Shown piece after piece: positions 1-9,652 of a stretch of 64,000 nt of DNA. Under the pieces are notes generated by a model. It was not told the DNA's origin and ran no database searches. It saw nothing but the letters and a program-made list of their open reading frames with translations. The stretch covers positions 745,097 through 809,096 of the forward strand of contig NZ_RCZM01000001.1 of the NCBI RefSeq assembly GCF_006438965.1, in the 5' to 3' direction. The translations under genes and the position numbers were made by a program. The number at the start of each line of letters is the position of its first letter. Positions within the stretch are counted from its first letter, which is position 1. Origin of the DNA: Pedococcus bigeumensis. GTDB lineage: Bacteria > Actinomycetota > Actinomycetes > Actinomycetales > Dermatophilaceae.

Positions 1-427
1 TCCGCAAGGTCGCCAGCGAGTTGTTGATCGAGTGGCCACCCTCGGCGCCCAGCAGCGACGCGATGCGTCCGGACTCCCAGGCGGCGGCGACGTCGTCCGC
101 GGTCCGGGCAAAAGCCAGTTGGCCGGCATACCTCGCCACCATCTGGTGGCCGGCGTCGATCTGCTCCAGGGTGGCACTCACGGCGTCGTCACCCGCGAGC
201 GACGCGGGCACGAAGACCGACCAGAACTGGCCACCCACACCTCCTTGCACGAGCCGGGGCAGGTCGGTGTGCGTCGGGGTGCCCCCGGCTTCGATGTCGA
301 GGCGGTCGAAGTCGTAGCCGACCTGCTGCCGGGCCTCCCAGAGGAGGTCGTTGTGCCCGTCGATGACGGGGTGGCGCTCGAGGAGGGCGCTGATCCGGGC
401 GGTGGTCGCATCGGCTGTCGCGGTCAT
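1..427 (-). CDS. Zinc dipeptidase, peptidase family M19 (partial)
   Basis: First 142 codons of a gene reading leftwards off the window. It encodes a membrane/renal-dipeptidase family (M19) zinc enzyme that cleaves dipeptides. [11 protein letters not shown] at residues 20-30 holds the zinc ligands His25 and Asp27. [13 protein letters not shown] at about 62-74 is the usual second block. [12 protein letters not shown] at about 125-136 supplies the metal-bridging Glu129. No signal peptide is visible, so a cytoplasmic enzyme is likely. The start ATG (425-427) lies 6 nt after TAGCGT read leftwards, a good actinobacterial -10, which suggests a leaderless transcript. It diverges from rimO across 33 bp. 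The carboxyl-terminal half lies outside the window. Confidence 0.88.
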   Translation of the reverse strand, partial: MTATADATTARISALLERHPVIDGHNDLLWEARQQVGYDFDRLDIEAGGTPTHTDLPRLVQGGVGGQFWSVFVPASLAGDDAVSATLEQIDAGHQMVARYAGQLAFARTADDVAAAWESGRIASLLGAEGGHSINNSLATLR

Positions 428-460
428 GGCGCCACGCTACCCACCCTTAGAGTGGAGCCC

Positions 461-2002
461 ATGAGTTCGACGGCACAGAGCAGTTCAACGGCTCAGCGCA
501 GCGTCGCCTTGGTCACCCTGGGCTGCACCCGCAACGAAGTGGACTCCGAGGAGCTAGCCGGTCGGCTGGCCGCCGAGGGGTGGCTGCTCGTCGACGACGC
601 CGACGATGCTGACGTCGCCGTGGTCAACACCTGCGGCTTCGTCGAACAGGCCAAGAAGGACTCGATCGACGTGCTCATCGAGGCCTCCGCGCGCAAGGGG
701 CACTCGAAGACGCAGAAGGTGGTCGCGGTCGGCTGCCTGGCAGAGCGCTACGGGCAGCAGCTGGCCGACGAGCTGCCCGAGGCCGATGCGGTGCTGGGGT
801 TCGACTCCTACGCCGACATGTCCACGCACCTGCGCGCCGTCCTCGACGGCCACAAGCCGGCCTCGCACGTTCCGTCCGACCGCCGCCAGCTGCTCCCGCT
901 GTCGCCGACGCAGCGACAGGGCGGGTCCGCTGGAGTCGCGCTGCCGGGACACGGCATCCCCACTGATCCCACGTCCCCCGAGCAGACGTCGTCGGAGCCG
1001 CTGTCGACGGCGCCGGTCGACGTCACCATCGACGGACCGGTCCCCGCGTCAGGGCCCCGCGTGATCCGGGCCCGTCTCGACGGCCGTCCGTGGGCCCCGC
1101 TCAAGATCGCCAGCGGGTGCGACCGGCGCTGTGCGTTCTGCGCCATCCCCATGTTCCGCGGCGCCTTCGTCTCGCGGCGCCCGCACGACATCATCGCCGA
1201 GGCGCGGTGGCTGGGGGAGCGCGGCGTCAAGGAGCTGTTCCTCGTCAGCGAGAACTCCACGTCCTACGGCAAGGACCTCGGCGACATCGGTCTGCTCGAG
1301 AAGATCCTGCCCGACCTCGCGGCCGTCCCCGGGATCGAGCGGGTGCGGGTGAGCTACCTGCAGCCGGCCGAGATCCGACCCGGCCTGCTCGACGCGATGG
1401 CCTCCGTGCCCGGCGTGGTGCCCTACTTCGACATCTCGTTCCAGCACGCCTCTGCCACCCTGCTGCGGTCGATGCGGCGGTTCGGCGGGCGTGAGGCCTT
1501 CCTCGGGCTGCTCGACGAGGTGCGGGCGCGCGTGCCGCTGGCCGGCATCCGCAGCAACGTCATCGTCGGGTTCCCGGGCGAGACCGAGGACGACCTCACC
1601 GAGCTCGAGGACTTCCTCGTGACAGCCAGGCTCGACGTCGTCGGCGTGTTCGGCTATTCGGACGAGGATGGCACCGAGGCCGAGACCTACGCCGACAAGC
1701 TGTCTGATGACGTTGTCGCAGAGCGCGTTTCGCGCTTCACCGCCCTCATCGAGGAGCTCAACCTCCAGCGCGCAGAGGAACGCATCGGCGAGCACGTGGA
1801 CGTGCTCATCGAGTCGGTGCCCAACGGTGAGGATGACGAAGAGGAGACGTCCGTCGTGGGCCGGGCCGCGCACCAGGGGCCAGACGTCGACGGAGTGACC
1901 ATGCTCGACCCCACCCAGTTCCCCGACGTCGCCGTGGGCGACATCGTGCGGGCGGTCGTCACCGGGACCGAGGGGATCGACCTGCTGGCCGAGCCATGCT
2001 GA
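461..2002 (+). CDS. rimO: Ribosomal protein S12 methylthiotransferase RimO
   Basis: Radical-SAM enzyme that adds a methylthio group to the conserved aspartate of ribosomal protein S12. 513 residues. The amino-terminal MTTase domain carries cysteines in LGCTRN (about residue 22), NTCGF and VGCLAER. The radical-SAM cluster is C220-x3-C224-x2-C227. The tail from about 440 is a TRAM domain. A Ser/Pro-rich insert of about 60 residues lies between the two [4Fe-4S] domains, a common actinobacterial feature. ATG 461 is chosen because it begins the MTTase domain; the open frame upstream overlaps the dipeptidase gene and is not convincing. The stop overlaps the start of the next gene by 7 bp, indicating an operon with pgsA and cinA. 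A paralogue, miaB, lies at 30763-32283. Confidence 0.93.
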   Translation: MSSTAQSSSTAQRSVALVTLGCTRNEVDSEELAGRLAAEGWLLVDDADDADVAVVNTCGFVEQAKKDSIDVLIEASARKGHSKTQKVVAVGCLAERYGQQLADELPEADAVLGFDSYADMSTHLRAVLDGHKPASHVPSDRRQLLPLSPTQRQGGSAGVALPGHGIPTDPTSPEQTSSEPLSTAPVDVTIDGPVPASGPRVIRARLDGRPWAPLKIASGCDRRCAFCAIPMFRGAFVSRRPHDIIAEARWLGERGVKELFLVSENSTSYGKDLGDIGLLEKILPDLAAVPGIERVRVSYLQPAEIRPGLLDAMASVPGVVPYFDISFQHASATLLRSMRRFGGREAFLGLLDEVRARVPLAGIRSNVIVGFPGETEDDLTELEDFLVTARLDVVGVFGYSDEDGTEAETYADKLSDDVVAERVSRFTALIEELNLQRAEERIGEHVDVLIESVPNGEDDEEETSVVGRAAHQGPDVDGVTMLDPTQFPDVAVGDIVRAVVTGTEGIDLLAEPC

Positions 2003-2661
2003 GCGAGTCCGCACCGGCTCCCGACCCGGCAGCCACGCCCGTCGCGGTGCCGGCGCCGAGCTCCTGGAACATCGCCAACGCCCTCACCGTCACGAGGATC
2101 CTGCTCGTCCCGGTCTATGGCTGGCTGCTGCTCCTTGACGGGGGCGACCGGCCGGCGATGCGCTGGACGGCCGCGGCCGTGTTCGCCTTCGCGACGGCGA
2201 CCGATCGCGTTGACGGAGACCTTGCCCGACGGCGCGGCCTGATCACGAACTTCGGCAAGATTGCCGATCCGATCGCCGACAAGACCCTGATGGGGATGGC
2301 GTTCGTGGGCCTGTCGGTCCTCGGCGAGCTCCCGTGGTGGGTCACCGTCGTCGTGCTGGTGCGCGAGTGGGGCGTGACGGTCCTGCGGTTCTTCGTCATC
2401 CGCCACGGCGTGATGCCGGCCGGCCGCGGCGGGAAGGTCAAGACTGCCCTGCAGTTCTTCGGGCTGCTGCTGTTCACCCTGCCGCTCGCCTCGTTCGCCG
2501 GAGCGGACACCTGGACCCTCGTGGCGGATGTCATCCTCGGTCTCGCCGTCGTCGTCACCGTGGTGACCGGGCTGGACATCGCGGTCAAAGCGCTGCGTCT
2601 GAGGCAGACCAGTGAGCGTTCGGCGATGAAGCGCGCGCGTCGAGCCGCCCGCCAGGGATGA
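1996..2661 (+). CDS. pgsA: CDP-diacylglycerol--glycerol-3-phosphate 3-phosphatidyltransferase-type enzyme
   Basis: Integral-membrane CDP-alcohol phosphatidyltransferase of 221 residues. It probably makes phosphatidylglycerol phosphate from CDP-diacylglycerol and glycerol 3-phosphate. The full family signature D-x2-D-G-x2-A-R-x8-G-x3-D-x3-D runs from Asp70 to Asp95. [17 protein letters not shown] (about 25-41) starts the first membrane helix, and four or five further hydrophobic segments follow. The ATG overlaps the rimO stop (ATGCTGA), and the gene itself overlaps cinA by 4 bp. The rimO-pgsA-cinA order is widespread in Actinobacteria and favours PgsA over other CDP-alcohol transferases, though substrate cannot be proved from the motif alone. 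Confidence 0.88.
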   Translation: MLSESAPAPDPAATPVAVPAPSSWNIANALTVTRILLVPVYGWLLLLDGGDRPAMRWTAAAVFAFATATDRVDGDLARRRGLITNFGKIADPIADKTLMGMAFVGLSVLGELPWWVTVVVLVREWGVTVLRFFVIRHGVMPAGRGGKVKTALQFFGLLLFTLPLASFAGADTWTLVADVILGLAVVVTVVTGLDIAVKALRLRQTSERSAMKRARRAARQG

Positions 2662-3152
2662 GCACCGCGCCTGAGGTGGTGGCCGCGCTGGTCGCAGCCT
2701 CGCGAACCATTGCCACCGCCGAGTCGCTCACCGGCGGCCTGGTCTGCGCCGCCCTGACCGACGTGCCGGGCGCCTCGGCAGTGGTGCGGGGCTCCGTGGT
2801 CGCCTACGCGACCGAGCTCAAGGCGCAGGTCCTCGGGGTCGACGCCGACCTGCTCGCCGCCGGTGGTGCGGTCCAGGCCGAGGTGGCCCGCCAGATGGCC
2901 GCCGGGGTATGCCGCGTGCTCAGCTCCGACGTGGGCGTCGCCACCACGGGTGTCGCAGGGCCGGAGCCCCAGGACGGGCGAGCGGTGGGCACCGTGTTCG
3001 TCGCCGTGGCGTTCGAGGACGAGGTGGTCGTGCGTGAGCTGGCCCTGACGGGGGACCGTGCGTCGATCCGGCGGGAGACGGTGGCCCGCGTGCTGGAGCT
3101 GGTGGCTGGTGTGGTCGGTGGGACGGAAGATTCTCACCCCCTGGACCGTTGA
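2658..3152 (+). CDS. cinA: CinA carboxyl-terminal domain protein, nicotinamide-nucleotide amidase
   Basis: Stand-alone CinA-C/PncC domain of 164 residues. The family deamidates nicotinamide mononucleotide to nicotinic acid mononucleotide in NAD salvage. [19 protein letters not shown] (residues 17-35) and [20 protein letters not shown] (about 94-113) are the characteristic blocks. The amino-terminal MocF-like domain of full-length CinA is absent, as is usual in Actinobacteria. The start ATGA overlaps the pgsA stop. It precedes the ClgR-like regulator by about 100 bp, in a widely kept arrangement. Confidence 0.9.
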   Translation: MSTAPEVVAALVAASRTIATAESLTGGLVCAALTDVPGASAVVRGSVVAYATELKAQVLGVDADLLAAGGAVQAEVARQMAAGVCRVLSSDVGVATTGVAGPEPQDGRAVGTVFVAVAFEDEVVVRELALTGDRASIRRETVARVLELVAGVVGGTEDSHPLDR

Positions 3153-3256
3153 TGCTGTCGTACCGCGTGTTCTGCGATTCCTGCGCGCGCAGCGTCAGGA
3201 CCTCGGGGTACCGTTGGTGCCTACGAACCGGCAATCGAGCAGTGAATGGAGGCGTC

Positions 3257-3556
3257 ATGATTCTGCTTCGTCGTGAACTTGGTGACGTGCTCCGCGAGCA
3301 GCGCCAGTCGCAGGGACGCACCCTCCGCGAGGTTTCGGCCGCCGCCTCCGTCTCGCTCGGTTACCTCAGCGAGGTCGAGCGCGGTGAGAAGGAAGCCTCT
3401 TCGGAGCTCCTCGCCTCGATCTGTGGCGCGCTGCGCCTGCCGCTCTCCCAGGTGCTTGGCCAGGTGTCCGAGCGGGTTGCCGAGACCGAGGCGCTGACCG
3501 CGCCGGTGTCGCTGCCGCTCCCCGCGACCGCGATGGTCTCCGCGTCCGCAGCCTGA
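3257..3556 (+). CDS. clgR: ClgR-like XRE-family transcriptional regulator
   Basis: Small DNA-binding protein of 99 residues with an XRE/Cro helix-turn-helix at about residues 8-62. The segment [18 protein letters not shown] is typical of ClgR, the actinobacterial activator of clp protease and some repair genes. I chose ATG 3257 because GGAGG at 3248-3252 is correctly spaced, and because the upstream part of the open frame overlaps cinA and is not XRE-like. The position directly after cinA matches clgR in relatives. The C-terminal tail is Ala/Val-rich; in some relatives such tails are degrons, but that is inference. Confidence 0.87.
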   Translation: MILLRRELGDVLREQRQSQGRTLREVSAAASVSLGYLSEVERGEKEASSELLASICGALRLPLSQVLGQVSERVAETEALTAPVSLPLPATAMVSASAA

Positions 3557-3603
3557 CGTCCCGTTCTACCTGACCTGCGACCTGGCTGAGTCCGACGAGG
3601 ACG

Positions 3604-4482
3604 TCAGTTGCGGCGGTAGCCCGTGGTGCGGCCGCTAGAACGACCTGCCGTCGCGCCGAGTGGGCGCTGCGGGCGTCCGTCGTCGGTGGGCCCCACGCCG
3701 CCCTGGCAGCCGGGGCAGTAGAACATCGTGCGTTCGCGGGTCGGCGGGCCGATCATCGCGACCCGCACCGTGGTTCCGCAGCGCCGACACGGACGTCCGG
3801 AACGGGCATGGACGTAGGACTCCTCACCACGGCGCCGGATCCCGGTGCTGGACTGGACCGCATGGTGCCGGGCCTGGCTGAGCAGGTCGTGCGCTCGGGC
3901 GACCACCGCACGCAGGTCGTGGTCGCCCACGTCGGCGATCGGTGTCCACGGCCCCACCCGGCTCAGGAAGAGTGACTCGCTGGCCCACAGCGTTCCGATG
4001 CCCGCGAGGTTGCGCTGGTCGAGCAGGGCGGCAGCGACGGTGGTGCCGGAGCTGCGCAGGTTGGCGATCGCGGTGGTCTGGTCCCAGTCGCTGCCGAGCA
4101 CGTCGGGTCCGAGGTGGCCGACGAGCGTGCCCTCGGCGCTCGTCGGGACCAGGTCGAGCATGCCGAGCCGCAGCCCCAGCGCGGTCCAGTTCGCGGTGCC
4201 GACCGCGGCACGCAGGTCTTCGCGCCGCAACCACCGCGGAGCGTCGGCCGGCGCCTCGACGCGCCACTGGCCCTCCATCCGCAGGTGTGAGTGCAGCGTG
4301 AGGCCGTTGTCGAAACGGTGCAGCAGGTGCTTCCCCCGGCTGACGACTTCCAGCGTCGTGGTGCCTCGGAGGTCCGTCGTGGCGACCTCGGGAAACCGCA
4401 GGTCAGACACGATGACCTGGCCGCCGGCGAGCGCCTTGTCCAGTCGTTGCGCGGTCCGCCAGACGGTGTCGCCCTCAGGCAT
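3604..4482 (-). CDS. nei: Fpg/Nei family DNA glycosylase (endonuclease VIII type)
   Basis: Base-excision repair glycosylase/AP lyase of 292 residues for oxidised bases. The protein begins MPEGDTVWR; Pro2 and Glu3 are the catalytic residues, and Asp-Thr after Gly is the Nei rather than Fpg pattern. RGKHLLHRF at about 50-58 supplies the conserved Lys. The carboxyl-terminal zinc finger has C232-x2-C235 and C256-x2-C259 (FYCPGC). A basic, Gly/Arg-rich tail of 33 residues follows the finger. It lies 9 bp downstream of lhr on the same strand, so the two are probably co-transcribed. A Lhr-Nei pair is also common in mycobacteria. Confidence 0.9.
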   Translation of the reverse strand: MPEGDTVWRTAQRLDKALAGGQVIVSDLRFPEVATTDLRGTTTLEVVSRGKHLLHRFDNGLTLHSHLRMEGQWRVEAPADAPRWLRREDLRAAVGTANWTALGLRLGMLDLVPTSAEGTLVGHLGPDVLGSDWDQTTAIANLRSSGTTVAAALLDQRNLAGIGTLWASESLFLSRVGPWTPIADVGDHDLRAVVARAHDLLSQARHHAVQSSTGIRRRGEESYVHARSGRPCRRCGTTVRVAMIGPPTRERTMFYCPGCQGGVGPTDDGRPQRPLGATAGRSSGRTTGYRRN

Positions 4483-4491
4483 GGGCGGCGC

Positions 4492-7400
4492 TCACCGGCG
4501 CAGCCGCAGCCCGCGGGGCGTGGCGTGGAACCCGGCCCTGGCCAGCGCCGACGCGAGCGGGTGACCCGAGCCCAGCACCGCGCCGCCGTCGGCCTTCTCG
4601 ACGGTGAGCCGTCCCAGCGCACCCTCGCGGACGGCGAGTGCCAAGGCGTCGGCGGCGCTCTGCAGCGACTGTTCGTCGTCGGTCCAGGACAGGAGCGTCT
4701 TGCCACCGCGCTCGACGTAGAGGACGAGCTCGCCGTCGACCAGGACGACCAGCGCTCCGGCCTTGCGCGCCGGTTGGTGACCGCGTTTTCCTGCCGGCAC
4801 CTTCGCGGTTGAGGACCCTGCCGCTGATGGTGGCGCCGCCGATGACCGTGCGCTCACCGAGTCGTCGGGGCTGGCGTCGTCCGGTGCGACCGCCCGGTCC
4901 GGCCAGGGCAGCGCCGCGCCGTAGGCGTTGGCCGGATCGGTGGCGGCCAGCACCATCGCGGGGACGGACCGGTCGGCCTCGTCGCCGACGGGACGGGAGC
5001 CAGCACGGAGCCGGTCGATGGAACCGGTGGTGGAGAACTGCGAGGCACCCAACGACTCCACGAAGTAGCCGCGTCGGACCCGTCCGGACTCCTCGGCAGC
5101 GGCCAGGACGCGGTAGACGCCGGCGAACCCGCCCGGCACCTCCTCCGCCACCACGGAACCACGGGTGACGACGCCGTAGCGATCGAGGAGCACCTCTGCG
5201 GTGGCGTAGGCGCGGACGGTCGTGTCCTGCTCGACCTCGGGCAGGAGGGACCACCGCCCGGCACCCGCCGGTGGTCCGCTGCGGGTGGGCACCGTCGGGC
5301 GCCCCAGCCCACGCTGGCCGGAGAGGGCACCCAGCGAGCCGCGCCGACCGGCATAGCGGGTGGTGCGGGGGCCCGGGCGGTTGCGCTTGTGGCTGGTCCT
5401 GCCACCCGCGAGCAACGCCCGCAAGGGGGTGAGCGTGTCGTTGCTGACCCGGCCGTCCCAGGCGAGCGCCCAGAGGTCGGCCAGGAGGGCTTCGTCGTCG
5501 GTGCTGCCGACGGCGTCGGCCAGGGTGCGGAAGAAGTAGGCGCCGCCACCGGCCAGGGCGTCGACGATGGCCTGCTCGCCTTCACTGGGCGCGCGGTCGG
5601 ACGGCGGTGCCAGGGTCAGGTGGGCGGTGTCGGCGAGGTGCAGTGACACCCAACCGTCGTCGCCGGGAAGCGACCCGTGGCCGCGCCACAGAACCTCGCC
5701 GCTGCTGGTGAGGTCGTCGAGCAGGGCGGGGGAGTAGTCGACGATGCGGGTGGGCAGGACCAGGCTCTCCACGGCACTCGCCGGCAGGACGGCGCCCGCG
5801 AGCTGCTCGACGGCACGGACCAGGCCCTCGCGGCCGCGCAGGCCACCACCGACGGACTGCCACTGCGGCAGGAACCGGGCCAGCTCGACGGCCGGGACGG
5901 GCTCGACCTCGGCGCGCAGGGCGGCCAACGAGCGGCGACGCAGGAGTCGGAGCACCTCGGCGTCGCAGTAGTCGAGGCCGTGCAGCCCGCCGCCGTTCTC
6001 GGTGGGCAGCAGCTCACCCTCGACGACGCGACCGGTGGAGACCATCCGACGCAGGGCATCGAGGGCAACGGCGGGCCCGACGCCCCACCAGGCGGCGACG
6101 GCGGCAGCAGGGAAGGGACCATGCGTGCGGGCATAGCGGCGAACGAGGTCGCCGAGCGGGTCGGGCACCGACTCGAGGAAGGTCTGCGGGATGCCGACCG
6201 GCAGGGAGCTGCCCAGGGCGTCGCGGAGCCGGCCGGCATCCTCGATCGCGGCCCAGCGCTCCTGGCCGGCGATGCGGACGCGGATCAGGCGTCGCGCCCC
6301 TTCGAGGTCGACCAGCCAGGCACCGATCTCGTTGCGCGCCAACGACTCCTGCGACCGTCGCACGATCTCGTCGAGGGGCAGCGGACCCAGGACGCGGAGC
6401 AGGTCGGCCACGTCCTCGGCGTCGCGGCAGGCGCGCTCGGGCACCAGGCGCTGGAGCTCGGACTCGGTGCGGGTGACCTGTTCCGGGTCGAGCAGGTCGC
6501 GTAGGGACAGTCCCTCACCGCGCCCGAGCAGCTCGGCCAGCAAGGTCGGGTCGAGCGCCAGGGCGGCAGCGCGCTTCTCGGCCAGCGGGGAGTCACCCTC
6601 GTACAGGAACTGGGCGACGTAGCCGAACATCAGCGACCGGGCGAACGGAGAGGGCTGCGACGACTCGACGTCGACGAGGGTGACCTCGCGGGACTCGATC
6701 GACCGCATCAGGGCCGTCAGACCGGGCACGTCGAACACGTCCTGGACGCACTCGCGCACCGTCTCCAGGACGATCGGGAAGGAGGCGTACTGGCTGGCCA
6801 CCTCGAGCAGCTGGGCCGCCCGTTGGCGTTGCTGCCACAGGGGTTGGCGACGGTCGGGTCGCCGACGGGGCAGGAGCAGCGCGCGCGAGGCACACTCCCG
6901 GAACCGCGCCGCGAACAGGGCTGACCCACCGATCTCGGACGTGACGAGGTCGTGGACGTCGTCGGCCTCCAGCCGCACCAGCTCGAGCAGCTCCGCACCC
7001 ACCCCGCGGTTGCCGGACCCCTCGTCCTCGAACTCGAGGTCAGGGAGCCGGAAGACGATCCCGTCGTCGCCGTGCATCGCCTGCACGTCGACGCCGTAGC
7101 GCTCGCGCATCCGGGCGGAGACGCACAGCGCCCACGGTGCGTGCACCTGGCCACCGAACGGAGAGTGCACCGCCACTCGCCAGTCGCCGATCTCGTCACG
7201 GAACCGCTCGACGACGATGGTCCGGTCGTCGGGGACGTGGCGGGTCGCCTCCTGCTGCTCGGCGAGGTAGGACAGCAGGTTGTCGGCCGCCCATTCGTCG
7301 AGCCCAGCGGCGGTCACCCGGGCGCGGGCCTTGGCGGGGGACAGCCCGACCACCTCGCGGACGAACGCACCGACGGCCCGCCCGAGCTCGGCAGGACGCC

Positions 7401-9276
7401 CCTGCTGGTCGCCCTTCCAGAACGGCAGCCGCCCGGGCAGACCCGGGGCCGGCGTCACGAGGACCTGGTCGTGGGTGATGTCCTCGATCCGCCACGTGGA
7501 GGTGCCAAGCGTGAAGACGTCGCCGACCCTCGACTCGTAGACCATCTCCTCGTCGAGCTCACCCACCCGCCGACCGGCACCCTCGCTGGAAGCCAGGAAG
7601 ACGGCATACAGACCACGGTCGGGGATGGTGCCGCCGGAGGTGACGGCGAGGCGCTGTGCGCCCGGGCGCCCGGAGAGGACGCCGGTCACACGGTCCCACA
7701 CGATGCGCGGGCGGAGCTCGGCGAACTCGTCGCTTGGGTAGCGGCCCGACAGCATGTCGAGCACCGACTCGAGGATCGAGCGCGGCAGCGAGGCGAACGG
7801 GGTGGCCTTGCGGACCACGGTCTCGAGCTCGTCGACGGTCCACTCGTCGAGGGCGCACATCGCCACGATCTGCTGGGCGAGGACGTCGACGGGATTGGCG
7901 GGGACCCGCAACGACTCGATCGCGCCCGCGCGCATGCGTTCGACCACCACGGCGGTCTGGACCAGGTCGCCACGGAACTTCGGGAACAACACGCCCCTCG
8001 ACACCGCCCCCACCTGGTGACCGGCGCGGCCGACGCGCTGCAGTCCCGAAGCAACCGACGGCGGGGACTCGACCTGGATGACGAGGTCGACCGCGCCCAT
8101 GTCGATGCCGAGCTCGAGCGAGCTGGTCGCGACCACCGCGGGCAGCCGCCCGGCCTTGAGGTCCTCCTCGATGAGCTGGCGGTGCTCCTTGCTCACCGAG
8201 CCGTGGTGCGCGCGGGCGAGGACCGCGGGTGCCCCGGACGAGGCGCCCGACTGCGCCATCACCTGGGCCGGGGTGCGGTTGCCGGTATGCCGCGTGCTCG
8301 CTTCAGGGGGATCGTCGCCGCGCGCTTCGCGCATGGTCTCGAGCCGCTCCTCCCAGATCTCGTTGAGTCGGGCCGTGAGCCGCTCGGCCAGGCGTCGGGA
8401 GTTGGAGAAGACGAGGGTGGAGCGGTGCGAGGCGATGAGGTCGACGATGCGTTCCTCGACGTGCGGCCAGATCGAGGCCCGGCGCTCGGCCCCGGAGGCG
8501 GGTCCGGACAGGTCGTCCTCGATGACCTCGCCCAGAGCGGACATGTCCGCGATCGGGACGACGACCTCGAGGTCCCACTCCTTGGTCGAGGGCGGGCGCA
8601 CGATCTCGACCGGTCGGCCGCCGGCCAGGTAGCGGGCGACCTCGGCGACGGGTTCGACCGTGGCAGACAGTCCGATCCGCTGAACGGGCTTGTCCAGCAA
8701 CGCATCGAGGCGTTCGAGGGACAGCGCGAGGTGGGCGCCACGTTTGGTGCCGGCGACTGCGTGGACCTCGTCGAGGATGACGGTCTCGACGCCGGCCAGC
8801 GCCTCGCGCGCCTGCGAGGTGAGGATGAGGAACAGTGACTCGGGCGTCGTGATGAGCACGTCGGTGGGTGTGCGGGCGAACGCGCGGCGCTCGTTGGCGG
8901 GGGTGTCGCCGGAGCGCACCGACACGGTGATGTCCGGCGGCGTGAGGCCCAGCCGGGTCGCCGCGTGCCCGATGCCGACGAGGGGTGAACGCAGATTGCG
9001 CTCCACGTCGACCGCGAGCGCCTTCATCGGCGAGACGTAGAGGACCCGGCAGCGCTTGATCTTCTCGGCGGGAGGAGGCTCGGCGGCTAGCCGGTCGAGG
9101 GCCCACAGGAACGCGGACAGGGTCTTGCCCGACCCGGTCGGCGCCACGACGAGGGCGTGGCGGCCCGAGCTGATGGCGTCCCAGGCGCCCGCCTGGGCGG
9201 CGGTGGGCGCGCTGAAGGATCCCCGGAACCACTCGGCGGTGGCGGGGGAGAAGCGATCGAGGACATCCGCTGCCAT
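4492..9276 (-). CDS. lhr: Large ATP-dependent helicase Lhr
   Basis: Very large superfamily-2 helicase of 1594 residues, the usual Lhr length. The DEAD/DEAH core has Walker A APTGSGKT at about 45-52, a DEVH box near 170, SATVEP (motif III) and a helicase-C half with VGRAGHQVG. A Lhr-core winged helix and the long carboxyl-terminal Lhr-CTD follow. Near residue 1340 there is a basic, Arg/Gly-rich insert, probably a flexible linker. Lhr translocates 3' to 5' on single-stranded DNA and unwinds RNA:DNA hybrids in repair. The ATG at 9276 follows a possible PafBC-type damage promoter. Downstream nei is 9 bp away. Confidence 0.94.
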   Translation of the reverse strand: MAADVLDRFSPATAEWFRGSFSAPTAAQAGAWDAISSGRHALVVAPTGSGKTLSAFLWALDRLAAEPPPAEKIKRCRVLYVSPMKALAVDVERNLRSPLVGIGHAATRLGLTPPDITVSVRSGDTPANERRAFARTPTDVLITTPESLFLILTSQAREALAGVETVILDEVHAVAGTKRGAHLALSLERLDALLDKPVQRIGLSATVEPVAEVARYLAGGRPVEIVRPPSTKEWDLEVVVPIADMSALGEVIEDDLSGPASGAERRASIWPHVEERIVDLIASHRSTLVFSNSRRLAERLTARLNEIWEERLETMREARGDDPPEASTRHTGNRTPAQVMAQSGASSGAPAVLARAHHGSVSKEHRQLIEEDLKAGRLPAVVATSSLELGIDMGAVDLVIQVESPPSVASGLQRVGRAGHQVGAVSRGVLFPKFRGDLVQTAVVVERMRAGAIESLRVPANPVDVLAQQIVAMCALDEWTVDELETVVRKATPFASLPRSILESVLDMLSGRYPSDEFAELRPRIVWDRVTGVLSGRPGAQRLAVTSGGTIPDRGLYAVFLASSEGAGRRVGELDEEMVYESRVGDVFTLGTSTWRIEDITHDQVLVTPAPGLPGRLPFWKGDQQGRPAELGRAVGAFVREVVGLSPAKARARVTAAGLDEWAADNLLSYLAEQQEATRHVPDDRTIVVERFRDEIGDWRVAVHSPFGGQVHAPWALCVSARMRERYGVDVQAMHGDDGIVFRLPDLEFEDEGSGNRGVGAELLELVRLEADDVHDLVTSEIGGSALFAARFRECASRALLLPRRRPDRRQPLWQQRQRAAQLLEVASQYASFPIVLETVRECVQDVFDVPGLTALMRSIESREVTLVDVESSQPSPFARSLMFGYVAQFLYEGDSPLAEKRAAALALDPTLLAELLGRGEGLSLRDLLDPEQVTRTESELQRLVPERACRDAEDVADLLRVLGPLPLDEIVRRSQESLARNEIGAWLVDLEGARRLIRVRIAGQERWAAIEDAGRLRDALGSSLPVGIPQTFLESVPDPLGDLVRRYARTHGPFPAAAVAAWWGVGPAVALDALRRMVSTGRVVEGELLPTENGGGLHGLDYCDAEVLRLLRRRSLAALRAEVEPVPAVELARFLPQWQSVGGGLRGREGLVRAVEQLAGAVLPASAVESLVLPTRIVDYSPALLDDLTSSGEVLWRGHGSLPGDDGWVSLHLADTAHLTLAPPSDRAPSEGEQAIVDALAGGGAYFFRTLADAVGSTDDEALLADLWALAWDGRVSNDTLTPLRALLAGGRTSHKRNRPGPRTTRYAGRRGSLGALSGQRGLGRPTVPTRSGPPAGAGRWSLLPEVEQDTTVRAYATAEVLLDRYGVVTRGSVVAEEVPGGFAGVYRVLAAAEESGRVRRGYFVESLGASQFSTTGSIDRLRAGSRPVGDEADRSVPAMVLAATDPANAYGAALPWPDRAVAPDDASPDDSVSARSSAAPPSAAGSSTAKVPAGKRGHQPARKAGALVVLVDGELVLYVERGGKTLLSWTDDEQSLQSAADALALAVREGALGRLTVEKADGGAVLGSGHPLASALARAGFHATPRGLRLRR

Positions 9277-9285
9277 GAGAAGGAC

Positions 9286-9307
9286 AGCCTCTCACCCGGC
9301 ACCGACA
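9286..9307 (-). promoter_or_regulatory. Possible PafBC-type damage promoter of lhr
   Basis: Read leftwards, TGTCGGTG is followed by 8 nt and GAGGCT, then 9 nt to the lhr ATG. The upstream half matches the RecA-independent consensus TTGTCRGTG-N8-TANNNT; the -10 half is off consensus (GA in place of TA). Supporting inference: lhr is damage-induced in mycobacteria. Confidence 0.35.
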
Positions 9308-9369
9308 CACCACCGCTCCGTGCCGGCTCCCATGCGCGCGCCCCTCGACCTTCGGGGGCGGAAGGGAGG

Positions 9370-9466
9370 GGCGACACGGTTACCTGCCGCGGGTTGCGAA
9401 CTGGTTCCGGGGGATGCGCACAGCCCCGGACGGTTAACAGTCGCAACCAGGGTCCGGGGCAGCGCC
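9370..9466. ncRNA. Nested inverted repeats, candidate structured RNA
   Basis: This is the centre of the 367-bp lhr-yjbR gap. Four nested complementary pairs are visible: GGCG 9370-9373 with CGCC 9463-9466; CTGCC 9384-9388 with GGCAG 9458-9462; GGTTGCGAACTG 9392-9403 with CAGTCGCAACC 9438-9448 (one bulge); TCCGGGG 9406-9412 with CCCCGGA 9424-9430. The fold works on either strand. I recognise no known riboswitch, SRP, tmRNA or RNase P motif. It could be a small RNA or a leader element; no coding potential is convincing here. Confidence 0.4.
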
Positions 9467-9508
9467 TTCACTCTACTCCCGGCCGGCCCGCAGCAGAAGA
9501 GCCGTGGG

Positions 9509-9526
9509 CCACATCTTGCGATGTGG
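9509..9526. terminator. Short hairpin in the lhr-yjbR gap
   Basis: CCACATC, loop TTGC, GATGTGG: a perfect 7-bp stem with a four-base loop and no T-tract. It could end a transcript coming from the structured element just to its left. Weak evidence. Confidence 0.3.
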
Positions 9527-9612
9527 TTGCCCCGCTTGGCGCCACCCACGTTTGGCTGCACTGGCGTGCGACTCCGTCGACCAGCTACCGCATCCGTCGT
9601 AGCCTCTCCCCC

Positions 9613-9652
9613 ATGGACGCGGTGTGGTCGGGGCAGGACCCCCGTGGCTGAT
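9613..9652 (+). CDS. Possible 12-codon leader peptide before the YjbR gene
   Basis: ATG at 9613 opens a 12-codon frame (MDAVWSGQDPRG) whose TGA at 9650-9652 overlaps the start region of the YjbR gene. TAGCCT at 9600-9605, 7 nt before the ATG, is a plausible -10 for a leaderless transcript, so ribosomes could pass by coupling to the YjbR start GTG 9644. It may equally be chance. Confidence 0.25.

Noticed and set aside
32-460. Amino-terminal extension of RimO back to position 32
   Set aside because: The sequence is fully explained by the M19 dipeptidase on the other strand, and RimO homology begins only at ATG 461.
6952-8838. 628-codon plus-strand open frame inside lhr
   Set aside because: Antisense to well-conserved helicase motifs, no start signal, composition artefact.
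9370-9466. A tRNA, tmRNA, SRP or RNase P RNA in the lhr-yjbR gap
   Set aside because: No T-arm GGTTCGA sequence, SRP tetraloop block or RNase P core bases; only the nested stems are evident.
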